Assembly (NCBI GenBank): GCA_963713805.1
Contig: CAVQNF010000027.1
Coordinates: 116,896 to 180,895 of the forward strand
Direction: 5' to 3'
Origin: GAS188 sp963713805
GTDB lineage: Bacteria > Pseudomonadota > Alphaproteobacteria > Rhizobiales > Beijerinckiaceae
Length of the DNA: 64,000 nt
Shown here: positions 37,053 to 47,027 of the stretch, piece by piece
How the letters are laid out: each line of letters starts with the position of its first letter
How positions within the stretch are numbered: position 1 is the first letter of the stretch
The notes under the pieces: generated by a model
Databases searched by the model: none
What the model was told of the DNA's origin: nothing
Seen by the model: the letters and a program-made list of their open reading frames with translations, nothing else
Program-made: the position numbers and the translations under genes

Positions 37053-37325
37053 ATGGCCTCCACGGTGTTGTCTGTCCGTGTCCCGCAGGAGCTCAAGGAG
37101 CAACTTGAGCATTTGAGCCGTTCCAGCAAACGCTCCAAAGCCTATCTGGCGACCGAGGCGCTTGGCGACTACGTCAAAAAGAATGCGTGGCGCGCCAAGG
37201 AGCTGCACGAGGCGATCAAGGAGGCCGATAAGGGCGTCTTCATTTCGCACGAGGAGATGGTGGCCTGGGCGAACCAGCTCGGGACCCGGGGTGAGACCGC
37301 ACCGCCGAAGCCCAACATTCGTTGA
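37053..37325 (+). CDS. CopG/ParD-type ribbon-helix-helix antitoxin
   Basis: This 90-residue protein opens with a ribbon-helix-helix DNA-binding domain (TVLSVRVPQELKEQLEHLSR then SKAYLATEALGDYV). A C-terminal toxin-binding tail with EAIKEADKGVFISHEEMVAW follows. A longer frame exists from 37020, but MASTVLSVRV is the family start. It ends 15 bp before the RelE/ParE gene, so the two form a type II toxin-antitoxin operon, in which the antitoxin normally represses its own promoter. The palindromes upstream at 36.7-36.8 kb are too far away to be obvious operators. Confidence 0.9.
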   Translation: MASTVLSVRVPQELKEQLEHLSRSSKRSKAYLATEALGDYVKKNAWRAKELHEAIKEADKGVFISHEEMVAWANQLGTRGETAPPKPNIR

Positions 37326-37340
37326 TCCGAGCGGGCGATA

Positions 37341-37640
37341 GTGAAAATCGTCTGGCTCTCCTTTGCCCAGCGCGATCTGTTGTCGATCTTTGCCTATTAC
37401 CAGAGCTTCGCGAGCAAGGATGTGGCGAACCGCATCGTGCAACGCATCATCCATAGTGCCTCGAACTTGAGCGATCATCCCTATCTCGGGCGCCCCTCCG
37501 ACAGCACCGCTGGTGTCCACGAGCTGCATGTGGCGCGGCTTCCCTATCTCTTGCCTTATCGGGTCGTCCGCGACCGGATCGAAATCCTACGAGTGTTTCA
37601 CGAATCGCAGGATAAGCCGTCGGCATGGCAGAACGAGTGA
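37341..37640 (+). CDS. RelE/ParE-family toxin
   Basis: This 99-residue toxin starts with KIVWLSFAQRDLLSIFAYY and has the typical ANRIVQRIIHSASNLSDHPYLGR and YLLPYRVVRDRIEILRVFHE segments of the ParE/RelE fold. ParE members poison DNA gyrase and RelE members cut mRNA; sequence alone favours the ParE-like branch but does not prove the target. A GTG start follows the antitoxin stop by 15 bp. The frame is intact. Confidence 0.9.
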   Translation: MKIVWLSFAQRDLLSIFAYYQSFASKDVANRIVQRIIHSASNLSDHPYLGRPSDSTAGVHELHVARLPYLLPYRVVRDRIEILRVFHESQDKPSAWQNE

Positions 37641-37649
37641 ATGATTCAT

Positions 37650-37711
37650 CTGCCGCGCGAAGCGCAACGCCGCCAAAGCGCTCACCGATGCCATCCGCGC
37701 CCAGTACGGGA
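37650..37711 (+). pseudogene. Possible toxin-gene tail upstream of the NadS-like gene
   Basis: A short plus frame reading FICRAKRNAAKALTDAIRAQ, then YGR and a stop at about 37709, directly precedes the NadS-like regulator. The position and basic helix are what the end of a partner toxin would look like, but no start or upstream part exists. It may be a remnant; the assignment is weak. Confidence 0.25.
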
Positions 37712-37721
37712 GATAGACCAA

Positions 37722-38191
37722 TGAACAGGAAGGATTTCGAGGGATTGATGGCTGGACTAAGTGATGCTTTGTCATACGCCAAGGGCAAAGCGAGCCCCGG
37801 CATCCGCGAGCACCGCGTCAAGGTCGATCGCAGCTTCGTTGGCGCGACAAGATTGAAGGCAGGTCTGACGCAGGAAGAATTCGCCAAGGTCACGGGCGCC
37901 TCACTCGGCACGGTGCGTAAATGGGAGCGTGGTGAACGCATTCCGTCCGGGGCGGCTGGAATGCTCATACGAATTCTCGCGCTCGAACCAAAGCTGGTGA
38001 TCCGAGAAGCCGGCATCATGCCGAGGACGCAGCAGCGCCAGCGTCGAGCTAAGGCTGCTAAACGCGCATCCTCAATGGCGCTGACTTTTGCCACCGCGAT
38101 TCGACGCTATGAGCGAGCTTGCCCGCTGGGAAGGGCGGCTTTCAGCTGGCCTTCGCCTCGAGCCTTGCCACTTCGATCCGCCATCCGCTAA
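37722..38191 (+). CDS. NadS-like XRE-family antitoxin/regulator
   Basis: The first 95 residues fit NadS/HigA-2 type antitoxins: MNRKDFEGLMAGLSDALSYA, then the helix-turn-helix GLTQEEFAKVTGASLGTVRK with WERGERIPSGAAGMLIRIL. The sequence after about 38010 is Arg-rich and unconserved (MPRTQQRQRRAKAAKRASS) and may reflect a frameshift past the natural stop. A partner toxin normally precedes nadS; only a possible tail is seen. The gene follows the ParDE-like pair by 80 bp, so this is a small defence or stress island. Confidence 0.75.
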
Positions 38192-38200
38192 GCCCCACCG

Positions 38201-39108
38201 ATGCGCGAAGGCCTGATTCCTCACAAAATCACGACGATCTTACGTCTTTCGACGACGCAAGGCTCGCGCGCGCGCGCTCACCGAGAGCTCTCGGCGAGGT
38301 CTTCGATCCGGAAAATTCGGCCGTCGCCGCCTTCGAGCAAGGAGATGACACGGCGAGAAGGCTGGCTCGTCGAGATTTATTTCGCCGAGAGAGCCCGACG
38401 AGGAGGCGGTCGGCGACCTCGTCGCGCTCGTCGCCGGCAAAGCCGCCGCGAGCTCCATGCGCTTCGAGGCGCTCGACGCCAAGGATTGGGTCGCGGCGAG
38501 CCTCGAAGGGCTTGAAACCCATCCGCGCCGGGACGCTTCCTGGTGCATGGCGCGCATGATCGATCTTTCGGTGCTCGCCAACGACATCGGCATCGAGATC
38601 GAGGCCTCGCTCGCTTTCGGCACCGGCCATCACGGCACCACGAGAGGCTGCCTCTTGGCGCTCGATTCGATCCTCAGGCAAGGCCGTCCGGCGCGTGTGC
38701 TGGATGTCGGCACGGGCACGGGCGTGCTCGCGATCGCTGCCGCGAAGGTGCTGCGAAGCGGGATCGTCGCCGGCGATATCGACCCCGTCGCCATCGAGGT
38801 GGCGCGCAGAACGCGCGCCAGAACGGCGTCGCCTCACGCCTTCGCTTCTATTGCGCGCCCGGTCTTCGCCACCCGCTCGCCGCCCGACCCTGGAGCTTCG
38901 ATCTCATCCTCGCCAACATCCTGGCAAGGCCGCTCGCGCGTCTTTCGCCCGCTCTCGCCGGCGCGCTTGTCGCCCAAAGGCAGGCTCGTCGTCTCCGGCT
39001 TGCTCGAAGCGCGACGTCGCCACGGCGCTTTCGGCCTTTCGCCGCCACGGGCTTCATCTCGAGCGACGATACCTCATCGAAGGCTGGGCCACCTTGATCC
39101 TGAGCTAA
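38201..39108 (+). CDS. prmA: Ribosomal protein L11 methyltransferase PrmA (many frameshifts)
   Basis: PrmA trimethylates ribosomal protein L11 using S-adenosylmethionine. The opening MREGLIPHKITTILRLSTTQ is followed in other frames by GEVFDPENSAVAAFEQGDD and EGWLVEIYFAE. The catalytic half reads NDIGIEIEASLAFGTGHHGT, then TRGCLLALDSIL and the SAM-binding VLDVGTGTGVLAIAAAKVL and GIVAGDIDPVAIEVAR. Substrate-site LILANILARPLARLSPAL and the end LIEGWATLILS complete it. At least six indels occur, concentrated at 38265-38540 and 38810-39000. The order of motifs is unbroken, so consensus error is likelier than decay. Confidence 0.85.
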
Positions 39109-39168
39109 CCCCGGGCCGTCGAGCTGGCGAGTTCTCGGCGGCGCGCCGCCAAATCATCGAGAGACCTC

Positions 39169-39564
39169 ATGCAGATCTTCGGAGCTGAAATTCCTTTCGC
39201 CAGCCATTGCGGCATCGAGCCGCTCGACGCTGCCGACGGCAGGACGCTGCTTGCGGCTCGTGCTCGCGCACCGAGCATCAAAACAATATCGGCATGGCGC
39301 ATGGCGGCGTCACCTGCACGCTCCTCGACATCGCGATGGGATCGGCGGCACGCCGCCTGGTCGATCTGCCGGTGATGACGCTCGACATGCAGACGAGCTT
39401 CATCGCGCCGGGCCGCGGCGTGCTTCTCGCCGAAGGCCGCGTGATCCGCGCGGGCCGTTCCGTCGTCTTCTGCGAAGGCGAGGTGAGGACCGAAAGCGGG
39501 CGAGCTCGTCGCCAAGGGGAGCGGCCTCTTCAAGCCGGTGCGGCCGAGGGCCGGTGAAGGGTGA
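39169..39564 (+). CDS. PaaI-family hotdog thioesterase (frameshifted)
   Basis: A hotdog-fold acyl-CoA thioesterase of about 130 residues: MQIFGAEIPFASHCGIEPLD, then after about 39270 NNIGMAHGGVTCTLLDIAMG with the family HGG motif, LDMQTSFIAPGRGVLLAEGR and AGRSVVFCEGEVR. A second break near 39500 leads to GELVAKGSGLFKPVRPRAGEG. The TGA stop at 39562-39564 is supplied by the GGTGAAG repeat tract. Substrate unknown; adjacent acyl-CoA dehydrogenases suggest fatty or dicarboxylic acyl-CoA metabolism. Confidence 0.8.
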
Positions 39565-39690
39565 AGGGTGAAGGGTGAAGGGTGAAGGTGAAGGTGAAGG
39601 TGAAGGGTGAAGGGAATACGTCCCAATTCGGTTTCACTCCTCACTTCTCACCATTCCCTATTCCCTACTCGCTCCCTTCACGAAAGCGTT
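39553..39690. repeat. Heptamer repeat locus 2 (GGTGAAG)n with pyrimidine arm
   Basis: Four GGTGAAG units, three GGTGAA units and two more heptamers occupy 39553-39612. A pyrimidine arm with CACTCCTCACTTCTCACC and CCATTCCCTATTCCCTACTC follows at about 39637-39680. Purine and pyrimidine arms are roughly complementary. The tract supplies the stop codon of the thioesterase gene. Confidence 0.8.
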
Positions 39691-39781
39691 TGCCATCCTT
39701 CGACGGATCGGCTCTATGTCGAATCGAGCGCGGCGAAGAGCCTCGATGCTCGACGCGCGCGCGCAAGGCCGGGAGGATGCG

Positions 39782-40992
39782 ATGGATTTGCGCTTCACAC
39801 CCGAGGAACAGGCCTTCCGGCAGGAGGTCCGCTCCTTCATCGCCGCCAATCTCGACAAGGAGACGCATGCTTCGATGGCGGCTGGCCATCGCCCCTCGAA
39901 GGAGCAGATCGTCGCCTGGCAGCGCATCCTGAACAAGAAGGGCTGGGCGACCGTCGATTGGCCCAAGGAATTCGGCGGTCACGGGCTGGAGCATCATCAA
40001 GCGCCACATCTTCCGCGAGGAGGTGCAGGCGTTATCCGGCGCCCGAGCCGCTCGCCTTCGGCGTCTATATGGTCGGGCCCGGTGATCATCACCTTCGGCA
40101 CGCGAGGCGCAGAAGAAGAAATTCCTGCCGCGCATCGCCAATCTCGACGACTGGTGGTGCCAGGGTTTCTCCGAGCCGGGCTCGGGCTCGGATCTCGCTT
40201 CGCTGAAGACGGCGGCGCGCCGTGACGGCGACCATTACATCGTCAACGGCCAGAAGACCTGGACGACCTATGCCCAATATGCCGATTGGATCTTCTGCCT
40301 CGTGCGCACCGATCCGCAGGCCGCAAAGCCGCAAGAAGGCATCTCCTTCCTCCTCATCGACATGAAATCGCCGGGCGTGACCTTGCGCCCGATCGTCACC
40401 GTCGACGGCGGACGCGAGATCAACGAGGTCTTCTTCGACGAGGTGAAGGTTCCGGTCGAGAATCTGGTCGGCGTCGAGAATCGCGGTTGGGATTGCGCCA
40501 AATTCCTGTTGTCGAACGAGCGGGTGAACACGGCGCGCATCGGCGCCACGAAGGAAAGGCTGCGCCGGCTGAAGCGGCTGGCCGCGGAGGTCGGAGCAAG
40601 GCGGGCGCCCGCTCATCGAGGATCAAAGCTTCGCCGAGAAGCTCGCCGATCTCGAGATCGAGCTGAAGGCGCTCGAGATCACGCAATTGCGCGTTCTCGC
40701 CAATGAGCATAAGAACGGCAAGGGAAAGCCCGATCCGGCTTCCTCCGTGCTCAAGCTACGCGGCACCGAGCTGCAGCAGCGGATCACCGAGCTCACCTTG
40801 CAGGCCGCCGGGCCGCATGGCCTCGTCGGTGAAAATCTCGACGCGCCGCTCGGCCATAACGAGGACGAGATCGCGCCGGAATGGATGCGGCTCGCCGCGC
40901 CGACCTATTTCAACACCCGCAAGGTGACGATCTACGGCGGCTCGAACGAGATCCAGCGCAACATCATCGCCAAGCAGATCCTAGGACTTTGA
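39782..40992 (+). CDS. Acyl-CoA dehydrogenase, PimC-like large subunit (frameshifted)
   Basis: This flavoprotein of about 400 residues introduces the alpha-beta double bond into an acyl-CoA. Readable parts: MDLRFTPEEQAFRQEVRSF, WPKEFGGHGL, FGVYMVGPVIITFGT, WWCQGFSEPGSGSDLASLKT, GQKTWTTYAQYADWIFCLV, EVFFDEVKVPVENLVGVEN, and the end YGGSNEIQRNIIAKQILGL. Breaks lie near 39990, 40060-40110 and 40600. It resembles pimeloyl-CoA dehydrogenase large subunits and is paired with a small subunit 60 bp downstream, so dicarboxyl-CoA degradation is a reasonable but unproven role. Confidence 0.83.
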
Positions 40993-41050
40993 ATTTGGCA
41001 TTCTAGGAAGCCGCCTTCCGCTTCGGCACTCTCTCGGGCACGCACGCGTC

Positions 41051-42190
41051 ATGGATTTCGATCTCTCCGATGAGCAGCGCCTCTTGCGCGACAATGTCGA
41101 GCGCCTCGCCGCGCCGAGCCGAGGGCGCGAGCCCTCGACGCCGGCATGGAGCCGCGAGCGCTGGAAGCAGTTCGGCGGAGCTCGGCCTTTTCGCGCTTCC
41201 CTTCGCGGAAGAGGACGGTGGCCTCGGATGGGGCGCGGTCGAGACGATGATCGTCATGGAGGCCTTCGGCAAAGGCCTGGTGCGCGAGCCTTATCTCTCG
41301 ACCGTGGTCATCTGCGGCGGTCTCGTGCGCCATGGTTGCGCCGAGGCGGCGCGCAAGGAGTTGGCGAAGCGCATCGCTGCGGGCGATCTCGTCGCGGCCT
41401 TCGCCCATGTCGAGCGCGAGGCGCGTCACGACCTTTCCGACGTGGCGCTCACGGCGCGCCAGACGGGCGAGGGATTCGTGCTCGACGGCGTGAAGAGCGT
41501 GGTGCCGCACGGCGACAAGGCCGAGCTTCTCTTCGTGAGCGCGCGCACGGCCGGCGAACGCCACGATCGCGACGGTGTGTCGCTCTTCCTCGTCGAGGGC
41601 CAAGGCGAAGGGCGTTTCGCGACGCGCCTATGCGCTCGCCGACGGCACGCCCGGCGCCGAGATCAGGCTGGACAATGTTGCCGTGCCCGCTGCCGCGATG
41701 ATCGGAGAAGCGGGGCGCGCGATGCCGCTCATCGAGCGCGTCGCCGACGAGGCGATCGCGGCGTTATGTGCGGAGGCGGTCGGCGTCATGAGTGCGATGT
41801 GCGACATGACCGTCGCCTACCTCAAGACGCGCAAGCAGTTTGGCCGGCCGATCGGCGCCTTCCAGGCGCTGCAGCACCGTGCCGCCGATATGTTCATCGC
41901 GCTCGAGCAGGCACGCAGCATGGCGGTCTACGCGACCATGATGGTCGGGCGAGAGCGATCCCGCGCAACGCTCCGCCGCGATCTCGGCCGCCAAGGTGAC
42001 GATCGGCCGGAACGGTCGTTTCATCGGCGAGCAGGCCGTGCAATTGCATGGCGGAATCGGCATGACCATGGAATATCGCCTCGGCGCCTATTTCAAGCGG
42101 ATGACGGCGATCGAGATGATGTTCGGCGACGCCGCTCACCATTTGCGCAAGGTGGCCGACGCAGGCGGCCTCGAACGGGAGGTCGCCTGA
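41051..42190 (+). CDS. Acyl-CoA dehydrogenase, PimD-like small subunit (frameshifted)
   Basis: The partner of the preceding dehydrogenase subunit, about 375 residues. It opens MDFDLSDEQRLLRDNVERLA, then GLFALPFAEEDGGLGWGAVE, GFVLDGVKSVVPHGDKAELL, TVAYLKTRKQFGRPIGAFQA, and after a last break QAVQLHGGIGMTMEYRLGAY to the stop at 42190. Breaks fall near 41125-41180, 41620 and 41960. The two subunits are expected to form a heteromeric FAD enzyme. proA starts 44 bp downstream, but its function is unrelated. Confidence 0.82.
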
Positions 42191-42233
42191 CGGAGAAGGT
42201 TGCGAAGCGAGGATCTTGCAAAGGGGGTACGAG

Positions 42234-43548
42234 ATGTCGAGCAGCATTCGTCATGTGACCGATCGATCCCTCCCGCGAGGCGACGAGAACGATTTGCGCC
42301 CCGGCCTTGGGGCGCTCGGCCGGCACGCGCGCGACGCCGCGCGAAAAGTGGCGCTCGCGACGCCGCAGGAGAAGGACGCAGCGCTCCTCGCCATGGCGGC
42401 TTCGGTGCGCGAGACGATGCCGGCGATCCTCGCCGCCAATACCGAGGACATGGCGCAAGCCAGGCACGAAGCTGCGACCGGCGCCTTCCTCGACCGCTTG
42501 CGTCTCGACGAAACCCGCGTCCTCGCGATCGCCCGGGCGATCGAGGAGATCGCGGCGCTCCCCGACCCGGTCGGTCGCGTCACCGCGCGCTTCGAGCGGC
42601 CGAACGGCCTCGTCATCGAGCGTGTGGCGACGCCGCTCGGCGTCGTCGGCGTGATCTTCGAAAGCCGACCGAACGTGATCGCCGACGCGAGCGCGCTTTG
42701 CCTCAAGGCGGGCAACGCTTCGATCCTGCGCACGGGCTCGGCGAGCTTCCGCTCCGCCGAGGCGATCCACGCGGCTCTGGTCGCGGGCCTCGAGCGGGCG
42801 GGGCTGCCGCGCCAGGCAATCTCCTTCGTCCCGACGCGCGATCGCGGCGCCGTCGGAGCGATGCTCTCGGGCCTCGACGGGACGATCGACGTCATCGTGC
42901 CGCGCGGCGGCAAGAGCCTCGTCGAGCGCGTCCAGAAAGACGCCCGCGTGCCCGTCTTCGCCCATCTCGAAGGGGTGTGCCATGTCTATGTGCACGCCGG
43001 CGCCGACCTCGACATGGCAAGAAGCATTACCTTGAATGCCAAGCTGCGTCGCACGGGTGTCTGCGGCGCCGCCGAGACGCTGCTCGTCGATCATGCGGTG
43101 GCGAGCAGCCATCTTGCGCCTCTGGTGACGGCGCTTCTCGATGCCGGTTGCGCCGTGCGCGGCGATGCGGCCACGCTCGCGGTCGATTCGCGCGTCACCG
43201 CCGCGAGCGAGGCGGATTGGGGGTTGGAATATCTCGACGCCATCATCGCGTGCCGCGTGGTCGAGGGGCTCGACGCGGCGATCGAGCACATCGAGCGCCA
43301 TGGCTCGCACCACACCGACGCCATCGTGACTGAAGATCGGACGGCCGCCGAGCGCTTCCTGTCGGAGGTCGATTCGGCGATCGTCCTGCATAACGCCTCG
43401 ACCCAGTTCGCCGACGGCAGCGAGTTCGGCTTCGGTGCCGAGATCGGCATCGCGACCGGGCGCATGCATGCGCGAGGGCCCGGTCGGCGTCGAGCAGCTC
43501 ACCTCGTTCAAATACCGCATCCGCGGAGCGGGGCAGATCCGGGCGTGA
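42234..43548 (+). CDS. proA: Glutamate-5-semialdehyde dehydrogenase ProA (frameshift near the end)
   Basis: ProA reduces gamma-glutamyl phosphate to the semialdehyde in proline synthesis. The long N-terminal frame is intact: LGALGRHARDAARKVALATP, VIFESRPNVIADASALCLKA, the catalytic Cys region NAKLRRTGVCGAAETLLVD, and EVDSAIVLHNASTQFADGSE. Near 43478 one extra base moves the ending VGVEQLTSFKYRIRGAGQIR to another frame. Uncorrected, the frame runs on into nadD and simulates a 684-residue fusion, which is an artefact. Corrected length is about 437 residues. Its usual upstream partner proB is not in the window. Confidence 0.93.
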
Positions 43549-43673
43549 GCATTCGGCCGAAGCGCGCCACCGACTTACGCGCTTTTGCCGCGAAGGGCGA
43601 ACCGCGCATGCGTCCATCCCTCCGAGGCGCGAAGCACGAGGCCCGACGAGAGGTGCGGGCGCGCCGGCATGGC

Positions 43674-44270
43674 ATGATCCCAAAGTTTCCCGCGCATAGC
43701 TGCGGCCAGCGCATCGGCCTTTACGGCGGCAGCTTCAATCCGCCTCATGAGGGCCATCGCCATGTGGCGCTGCTGGCCTTGCGGCGTCTCGCGCTCGACC
43801 GCTTGTGGTTGCTCGTGACGCCGGGAAATCCGCTCAAGAACCGCGATGGCCTTGCTTCGCTCGAGGCGCGACTTGCGGCGACCCGCAAGATCATGGCCCA
43901 CCCGCGCCTCGAGGTGACCGGCGTCGAGGCAGCGCTCGGGTCGGATTTGACGGTCGACACGATCGCGGCGCTCACCTTTCGCCTTCCGTCGCTTCGCTTC
44001 GTCTGGATCATGGGGGGCGACAATCTCGCCAGCTTCCACCTCTGGCACCGCTGGCGGCGCATCGCCGCTCTCGTTCCGATGGCGGTCATCGACCGGCCGG
44101 GGGCGACGCATCGGGCCTTGCATTCCCCCGCGGCGGGGGCGCTCGCGCGCTTCCGGATCCCCAAATCGGGGGCCGCGACTCTCGCGGAACGAAGGCCACC
44201 CGCCTGGGTTTACCTCCATGGGCGTAGGTCGAGCCTCTCGTCGAGCGCGCTCAGGGCACAAGGCGCGTAG
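43674..44270 (+). CDS. nadD: Nicotinate-nucleotide adenylyltransferase
   Basis: NadD adenylates nicotinate mononucleotide in NAD synthesis. The 198-residue protein shows the nucleotidyltransferase motif GLYGGSFNPPHEGHRHVAL, the TPGNPLKNRDGLASLEARL segment, WIMGGDNLASFHLWHRWRRI, and the second ATP motif as SSLSSSALRAQ near the end. The start MIPKFPAHSCGQRIG at 43674 is preferred; an in-frame ATG at 43608 would add a basic leader. It follows proA and precedes rsfS, the standard order in this order of bacteria. Confidence 0.93.
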   Translation: MIPKFPAHSCGQRIGLYGGSFNPPHEGHRHVALLALRRLALDRLWLLVTPGNPLKNRDGLASLEARLAATRKIMAHPRLEVTGVEAALGSDLTVDTIAALTFRLPSLRFVWIMGGDNLASFHLWHRWRRIAALVPMAVIDRPGATHRALHSPAAGALARFRIPKSGAATLAERRPPAWVYLHGRRSSLSSSALRAQGA

Positions 44271-44530
44271 CTTCATGAGCCGAGAGCCAAACCGTTGATT
44301 TGACGCGTGACTTTCCAAAAGGCGGGCCATTTTCAGGGACCATGCGCCAGAGCCGGGGCATTCGGCGCAAGTCATCCGTCCGTCGCAAAACGGCAATTGA
44401 AAAGAAAGGATTAAAGCGCCACACTAGGGTATCGTTGATTTGGGTCCGCCAAAGAGAAAGGAATCTGGCGCTGTTCCATCAAGCGAGAAGCGAAGCGGTT
44501 CGCCCGCTCACCGAGATCACCGCCGAGGCG

Positions 44531-44890
44531 TTGACGCCGGCCGTCGATCTCCTCCCCGTCGCCCTTACCGTATTGGACGACATGAAGGCCGAAGCGGTCG
44601 TCGATATCGACCTTATCGGCAAAACCTCGATCGCCGACGCGATGATCATAGCCTCCGGTCGTTCGCAACGACATGTGGGCGCGATCGCCGACGCCGTGAT
44701 TCGCGCCTTCAAGGACGCGGGACATGGGGCGGTGAGCGTCGAGGGCCTGCCCTTATGCGATTGGGTGCTGATCGACGCCGGTGATCTGGTCGTGCATGTC
44801 TTCCGGCCGGAAATCCGCGCCTTCTACAACCTCGAGAAGATCTGGGGCCAGGACCGTCCCTCCGAAGCCGCGGAACGCGCCCGAGCCTGA
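44531..44890 (+). CDS. rsfS: Ribosome silencing factor RsfS
   Basis: RsfS binds ribosomal protein L14 and blocks subunit joining in starvation. The core KAEAVVDIDLIGKTSIADAM, IIASGRSQRHVGAIADAV, LCDWVLIDAGDLVVHVFRPE and IRAFYNLEKIW is complete. The frame is open from 44300, but the only ATG near the conserved region (44581) would cut the first strand. A TTG at 44531 giving about 120 residues fits the family length best. The start is therefore uncertain. rlmH follows 12 bp after the stop. Confidence 0.88.
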   Translation: MTPAVDLLPVALTVLDDMKAEAVVDIDLIGKTSIADAMIIASGRSQRHVGAIADAVIRAFKDAGHGAVSVEGLPLCDWVLIDAGDLVVHVFRPEIRAFYNLEKIWGQDRPSEAAERARA

Positions 44891-44902
44891 TTCGGACGCG
44901 GC

Positions 44903-45383
44903 GTGAAGCTCCTCATCTGCGCCGTCGGCCGGCTGCAAGCCGGGGCCCGAGCGCGAATTGGCGGAGCGCTATTTGGCGCGCGCGGCCGAGCTTGCTCCCA
45001 AGCTCGGATTTTCCGGCCCCTCGGTCATCGAGCTTGCCGAAAGCCGCGCGCGCGACGACGTGACGCGCCGGCGGCAGGAATGGGACGCTTTGGCCGCCAA
45101 GAGCGAGGGAGCGGTTCGCATCGCGCTCGATGAACGCGGCTCCGCGTTGACGAGCGTCGGATTTGCGGAACGCCTCGCGAAGCAGCGTGCCTCGACGACG
45201 AAAGGCTTGGCCTTTCTCATCGGGGGGGCCGACGGCCTTGCACCGGAGGCACGGGAGGCAACGCGGGAGGCGATCTCCTTCGGAGCCATGACTTTGCCGC
45301 ATCAGCTCGTCAGAATTGTGCTATTGGAGCAGATATACCGGGCGCTGACGATCCGGCTGGGCCACCCCTACCATCGGGTGTGA
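44903..45383 (+). CDS. rlmH: 23S rRNA (pseudouridine(1915)-N(3))-methyltransferase RlmH (frameshifted)
   Basis: RlmH methylates pseudouridine 1915 in helix 69 of 23S rRNA as a SPOUT-fold dimer. The start MKLLICAVGRLQAG runs in one frame; after GCCGGGGCCC near 44945, one G too many, it continues as PERELAERYLARAAELAPKL. The SAM-binding knot FLIGGADGLAPEA and the conserved end TLPHQLVRIVLLEQIYRAL with HPYHRV are intact. Corrected length is about 160 residues. It sits in the conserved block nadD-rsfS-rlmH-envC-ctpA. Confidence 0.93.
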
Positions 45384-45640
45384 GGGTCATCTTGAAGATG
45401 ATTCGCGTAAACGGGCGCTTTTTTGCCATAGGATCGTGCTCTGGATGTTCGAGATGTCGCCTGAGGTTTGCCCCTGCGGTTGTGCAGCACGCGCCGGGAA
45501 CGGCATGCAAGGAGATCTTATCGGCTGGAGGCATCGATCTCTTTCGTGATGCATGGTGGTCCGAAGTCGAAGCTGATTTCGGGATCATGCGTCATGGGAG
45601 TCGCTTCCCGAAGGGACGCATGACAGGCGCGGATTCATCC
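45384..45640. other. Gap with degenerate palindromic repeat, copy 3
   Basis: The 257 bp between rlmH and envC contain, at 45418-45445, CTTTTTTGCCATAGGATCGT followed by GCTCTGG. This is a decayed version of the palindromic repeat at 12.7 and 31.0 kb. No gene is seen. The rest may hold the envC promoter. Confidence 0.5.
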
Positions 45641-47027
45641 ATGAGGAAAGGGTTTCGCGGGTCGGTATTCCTGGCCGGAGTTGCCGCGGCGACGGGTGTT
45701 GTCCGTCTTGGCCTTCGCCGCTGCGGGTTTCGCCGCCGAGAATTCGAGCCCTGCGGTGTCGCCGCCCGCGAACGAGCCCGCCGGTGCCCAGGCGCCGGTC
45801 GATGCCAAGATCAAGCAGCGCGAGGACCGTTTGCGCGAATTGCAGGCGCTCGAGCAATCGATGCAACAATCGGATGCCGAGCGCAAAAAGATCGAGGACG
45901 AGATCGCCGCGCTGAAGGCCGATCGCGAAAAGCTGCGCCACGATCTCGTCGACGCCGCCGACAAGGTGCGCGCGCTCGAGGAACGCGCCAGCGAGGCCGA
46001 GGAGCGTCTCGCCAAGGGGATTGCTCAGGAGCAGGCGCTCAAGGCTTCGCTCGAGGGGCGCCGTGAGCTGCTCGGTCACGTGCTCGCCGCCTTGCAGCGC
46101 ATCGGCGGCAAGCCGCCGCCCGCCGTGATCGTCAGCGCCCAGGATATCCTGGTCGCGGTGCGCGCCTCGATGGCGCTCGGCGCCGTCCTGCCGCAATTGC
46201 GAGAGGAGGCGCGAACGCTTGCGGCCGATCTCGCCGATCTCATGCGTGTGCGCAACGAGATCGCCGCGGAGCGGGACGGATTGAAGGCGTCCCTTGCCGA
46301 GCTGCGCGACGAGCGCACGCGGCTGGCGGCCCTCGTCGAGACCCGCCAGGCGAGCGTCGCAAGCGACGAATTGGCTCTCGGAGAGGTCGCCAAGCACGCG
46401 GCCGCGCTGGCCCAGCGGACCAAGAACCTGCGCGATTTCCTGGCGAGCCTCGACAGCGACATCGCGCAGAGCGAGAAGCGGGCCGCCGAGGATCGCAAGG
46501 CCGCCGAGGCGCTGGCGATCTCGACCCAGAACACCTTCGCGGCGGCAAGCCTGAAGGAGCCGGCGCGTCTCGCCCCGAAGATTGCCTTCGCGGAGGCGCG
46601 CGGCCTTCTGCCGCTACCCGTCGCGGGCTCGATCTTTCGAGACTTCGGCGATCCCGATGAGGTGATGGGACAGGCCAAGGGCATTTCCATCACCGCACGC
46701 CCCGGTGCGGTGGTGTCCTCGCCCAGCGAGGGCATCGTGGCCCATGCGGGGCCGTTTCGGGGTTACGGACAACTCTTGATCATCAATGCCGGAAACGGCT
46801 ATCATATCGTACTTGCCGGTTTGGGACATATTGACGTGGCGACGGGGCAACCGGTGCTCGCCGGCGAGCCCATCGGCGAAATGGGCGAAGGCAATTTGTT
46901 GACCACTGAGGTGGCCAAGACCAGCTCGGCTGGGCCTGTTCTCTACGTCGAGTTCCGCAAGGACGGTTCGGCGATCAACCCCGGCCCATGGTGGGCCAAG
47001 ACTGACCAACGGAAGGTTCGCGGCTGA
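45641..47027 (+). CDS. envC: Murein hydrolase activator EnvC family protein (frameshift in signal peptide)
   Basis: This periplasmic protein of about 460 residues activates septal amidases during cell division. An ATG at 45641 (MRKGFRGSVFLAGVAAATG) and, after a shift near 45700, LSVLAFAAAGFAAENSSPAV give a signal peptide. A long coiled coil follows (KIKQREDRLRELQALEQSMQ to about residue 290), then a LytM/M23-like domain with YGQLLIINAGNGYHIVLAGL. The zinc-binding His/Asp of active M23 enzymes are replaced, which fits a non-catalytic activator. The stop overlaps the ctpA start. Confidence 0.9.

Noticed and set aside
42216..44270. A 684-codon open frame joining ProA and NadD
   Set aside because: The last 20 residues of ProA (VGVEQLTSFKYRIRGAGQIR) are present in the neighbouring frame and end in a stop at 43548. 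The apparent fusion comes from one extra base near 43478.
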